The notes below the pieces were generated by a model. The model saw nothing but the letters and a program-made list of their open reading frames with translations, ran no database searches and was not told where the DNA came from. The position numbers and the translations under genes were made by a program. This document shows, one piece after another, positions 42,579-44,381 of a DNA stretch of 44,381 nt; the first letter of the stretch is position 1; every line of letters begins with the position of its first letter. The stretch is taken from contig WBUJ01000013.1 of assembly GCA_008933795.1 (NCBI GenBank), forward strand, positions 1 to 44,381, in the 5' to 3' direction. The stretch comes from Candidatus Contendibacter sp. (GTDB taxonomy: Bacteria > Pseudomonadota > Gammaproteobacteria > Competibacterales > Competibacteraceae).

Positions 42579-43345
42579 TCGCCCGCCGGCTCTGCCCCAC
42601 TCTGCTTGCGGCCAAAATAAGCCCGGAACAGGTCCAGTTCGATGTGACAACCGACTTCGGCGAAGCCGGCGGCGCGGATGGCCTCAAGGATGGTTTCGGG
42701 TGGGACGCAGTTCTCGATAGTGTCCCAGTAATAATGCATCAGGGTTTGAAGGTCTCGCTGGCCGGTGGTCAGCCAGCCGAGTAGCGGCACCAGTCGCCCC
42801 AGATAGAACTTGAGCAGGGCGCGCTTGACTGGATGGGCGGGTCGGGTGATTTCCAGGATCAGCAGTGCGCCGCCCGGCCGCAACGCGCGGTGAAATTCGC
42901 GGAAGGTGACGTTGAGATCGGCGATGTGGCGCAGCGCGTAGCCCATGCTGACCAGATCGCAACAGGCGTCGGCGACCGGCAACTGCTCCATCAGGCCCTG
43001 AATCAGCGGAATACCCAACAGCCGGCGCACTTCGGCCAGCATTCCGGCGCTGATGTCCAGCCCGATGACCGCCTGCGGGTCGCCGGTGATGGCCAGCGCC
43101 TGCCGGGCCACCAGCCCGGTGCCGATGGCGACATCGAGCACGGTCAGGCCGGGGCGCAATCCCACCCGCAGCAGCGCCCGGCGGCGGTACCAGCCGCCGG
43201 AGCCGAACGACAGCAGCCGGTTGATGTGATCGTAGTGGCGGGCGGTGCGGTCGAACAGCCCGCGCACGAAGGTCGGCCGTTGCGCCAGATCGGGGTAGTA
43301 GTCCGGCAGCGTTGGATGCGGTTCGAGTGGTTGGTCGGGTTTCAA
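42575..43345 (-). CDS. UbiE/MenG-like SAM methyltransferase
   Basis: A 256-residue class I methyltransferase of the UbiE/COQ5 type. FVRGLFDRTARHYDHINRLL and SFGSGGWYRR give the UbiE-like start; motif I is VLDVAIGTGLVARQAL; GLDISAGML, YALRHIADLNVTFREFHRAL and LRPGGALLILEITRPAHP follow. Ring C-methylation of a quinone or aryl polyene head group is inferred from its neighbours. It is not clearly the housekeeping UbiE, whose motif I is usually DLAGGTGD. Start TTG 43345 overlaps the chorismatase stop (TTGA); the frame is open from 43423. It follows the chorismatase gene as one unit. Confidence 0.82.
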   Translation of the reverse strand: MKPDQPLEPHPTLPDYYPDLAQRPTFVRGLFDRTARHYDHINRLLSFGSGGWYRRRALLRVGLRPGLTVLDVAIGTGLVARQALAITGDPQAVIGLDISAGMLAEVRRLLGIPLIQGLMEQLPVADACCDLVSMGYALRHIADLNVTFREFHRALRPGGALLILEITRPAHPVKRALLKFYLGRLVPLLGWLTTGQRDLQTLMHYYWDTIENCVPPETILEAIRAAGFAEVGCHIELDLFRAYFGRKQSGAEPAGD

Positions 43346-44343
43346 GGAGCGTGGTCCTGACGGTGGCGGGTAGCGGCGCCAACCGCCAGCCCTTCGATTT
43401 CGATTAGCAAATCCTGGCGGCAAATGTCGGCGCGCAGGAAGAGCAACGGGATATCCGGCCCGAACGCCTGGGCGATCCGTTCGCGCACCGGCGTCGGATC
43501 GAGGTCTGGCCGGGCGTACACTCGAAACAGCACCGGGCGCGGTGGCGTCGGCGTCCGTCGGTTGGCCTGGGCGATCAGCGCGGCCAGATTCAACAGGGTT
43601 TCGTCCAGTTGCGCCATCAGGTCAAGGTGCTGGCTGGCGTGACCGACCACGCTGGCGGTGCCGGAAATATAGAGATGACAATCCCGCTCCCCCCAGTGCT
43701 TGAGGATGGCCCGCGAGAACGAAGGGCTTTGCGGGCCGTACTGGGTCGGATAATGGAAGGCGCTGACCTGGCGAGGATTTTCGATTTGCACGCCGGGGTC
43801 CCGACCGGCCAGCGCGTACAACCGCAGGCCAGGTGCGCGGGTTCCAATGGCGGAAGCCGCCGGCAGATGGGTTTCCAGTTCCGCCCGTTCCGCCCGCAGG
43901 GCCGAGTGCCGGCCCACGCAAAACGCGCGATACCGCTCCAGACCGCCGGTTTCCTGGTTGATGGCGGGGAAATAATTCCAAATCCGCAGCAGATGCGGAT
44001 AGCCCCGGGCGCGCGCCGCCGCGAACAGCCGTCGATAGGCGGCGGCGGTCAGGGGACTCAGGGCGTCCGGGGCCGATTCGTCCAGATGAAGATGCAGGAA
44101 CAGGGCGTCGCCACTGTCCGCGTAATGCACGCCGTCCAGAACGCCGGTTTGCGCAGGCCGCGCGCCGAGCCAAACCTCGGCGGTCGCGCCGTTGCCCAGT
44201 TCCGGCAAGGGAATGACGCAAACCCGCTGGTCGGCGGGGGGAGCGGCCGGCGAGCCAAACCGGATCAGCGCCAGCAGGCGGTCATCATTCAACCAAGCGT
44301 CCGCTGGCGCGGCGTCGCAGTGAAAAACGGTGAAGGGCGTCAT
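43342..44343 (-). CDS. Chorismatase (XanB2 / FkbO / Hyg5-like)
   Basis: A 333-residue enzyme of the chorismatase family, which cuts chorismate to pyruvate plus 3-hydroxybenzoate, 4-hydroxybenzoate or dihydroxycyclohexadiene-carboxylate. The sequence shows the family blocks LLRIWNYFPAINQETGGLER, YRAFCVGRHSAL and the RidA-fold C-terminal half with HLYISGTASVVGHASQHLDL and LDETLLNLAALI. Length is close to XanB2 (~340). In Xanthomonas XanB2 feeds both xanthomonadin and ubiquinone synthesis. The position beside an AMP-ligase and a dehydratase supports a hydroxybenzoate-starter role. Which product is made cannot be told from the sequence by eye. ATG 44343 lies 38 nt from the window edge, so more pigment genes may continue to the right. 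Confidence 0.87.
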   Translation of the reverse strand: MTPFTVFHCDAAPADAWLNDDRLLALIRFGSPAAPPADQRVCVIPLPELGNGATAEVWLGARPAQTGVLDGVHYADSGDALFLHLHLDESAPDALSPLTAAAYRRLFAAARARGYPHLLRIWNYFPAINQETGGLERYRAFCVGRHSALRAERAELETHLPAASAIGTRAPGLRLYALAGRDPGVQIENPRQVSAFHYPTQYGPQSPSFSRAILKHWGERDCHLYISGTASVVGHASQHLDLMAQLDETLLNLAALIAQANRRTPTPPRPVLFRVYARPDLDPTPVRERIAQAFGPDIPLLFLRADICRQDLLIEIEGLAVGAATRHRQDHAP

Positions 44344-44381
44344 TCGGTGGGATCGCGTGAATCGGACCCGCCCAAGGCGGG

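Noticed and set aside
1-44381. CRISPR arrays, complete insertion sequences, tRNA genes
   Set aside because: No regularly spaced repeats, transposase motifs with terminal repeats, or cloverleaf-like segments were seen. Short tRNAs could be missed by eye.
44367-44381. CCCGCC/GGCGGG hairpin at the right edge
   Set aside because: It is cut by the window end and lies upstream of the chorismatase start, so its role cannot be judged.

Overview
This is a GC-rich (roughly 60-65%), densely coding stretch from a gammaproteobacterial chromosome. The lineage call rests on gene order: ygfB-pepP-ubiH-ubiI; a small coiled-coil gene, then zapA, 6S RNA and ygfA; and ilvA back to back with rpiA. waaA (Kdo transferase) and two outer-membrane porins show a Gram-negative cell with LPS. 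A glycogen phosphorylase, prpE and general gene style would fit an environmental Chromatiales or Competibacter-like organism, but that is a guess.

Layout. 1-140: the end of a 5S rRNA gene and its terminator, so the left edge is the end of an rRNA operon. 184-6580: an accessory-looking block with a decayed YihY/BrkB-family membrane protein gene, a patatin-like phospholipase, and on the opposite strand a very large TIR / degenerate-CHAT / NB-ARC-like STAND ATPase / TPR protein. 6650-9600: a small heat-shock protein behind a near-consensus sigma-32 promoter, an orphan ParA-type ATPase, a sirtuin, and a gamma-carbonic-anhydrase-like protein. 9620-17511: a lipoprotein, glutathione reductase, an M23 peptidase, glycogen phosphorylase, a small conserved protein, a GT-B-like glycosyltransferase and a methyltransferase. 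17683-20686: prpE and mdh. 20956-26510: cysZ, waaA and mscK. 26468-32395 (minus strand): a tightly coupled run ygfB-pepP-ubiH-ubiI-ABC ATPase-ABC permease, most junctions overlapping by 4 nt. 32490-36897: a coiled-coil gene, zapA, 6S RNA, ygfA, ilvA, rpiA and a PD-(D/E)XK-like protein with three identical heptad repeats. 36967-39558: two paralogous porins with near-identical promoters. 40053-44343: a peptidoglycan-hydrolase-like protein, then an AMP-ligase, a hotdog dehydratase, a UbiE-like methyltransferase and a XanB2/FkbO-type chorismatase, which look like the edge of an aryl-polyene or xanthomonadin-like pigment locus.

How the genes connect. The chorismatase family makes hydroxybenzoates from chorismate, the starters of aryl polyenes and, as 4-hydroxybenzoate, of ubiquinone, whose hydroxylases UbiH and UbiI are also here. 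The most novel-looking item is the 1420-residue TIR-STAND protein. Its TIR domain keeps the expected catalytic glutamate, while the CHAT-like domain behind it has lost both positions of the protease His/Cys dyad. It is a credible candidate for an abortive-infection (anti-phage) sensor. Recurrent architecture: three convergent gene pairs interlock their stop codons in 4 nt, and one -10 box (6S RNA) is built around the stop codon of the preceding gene.
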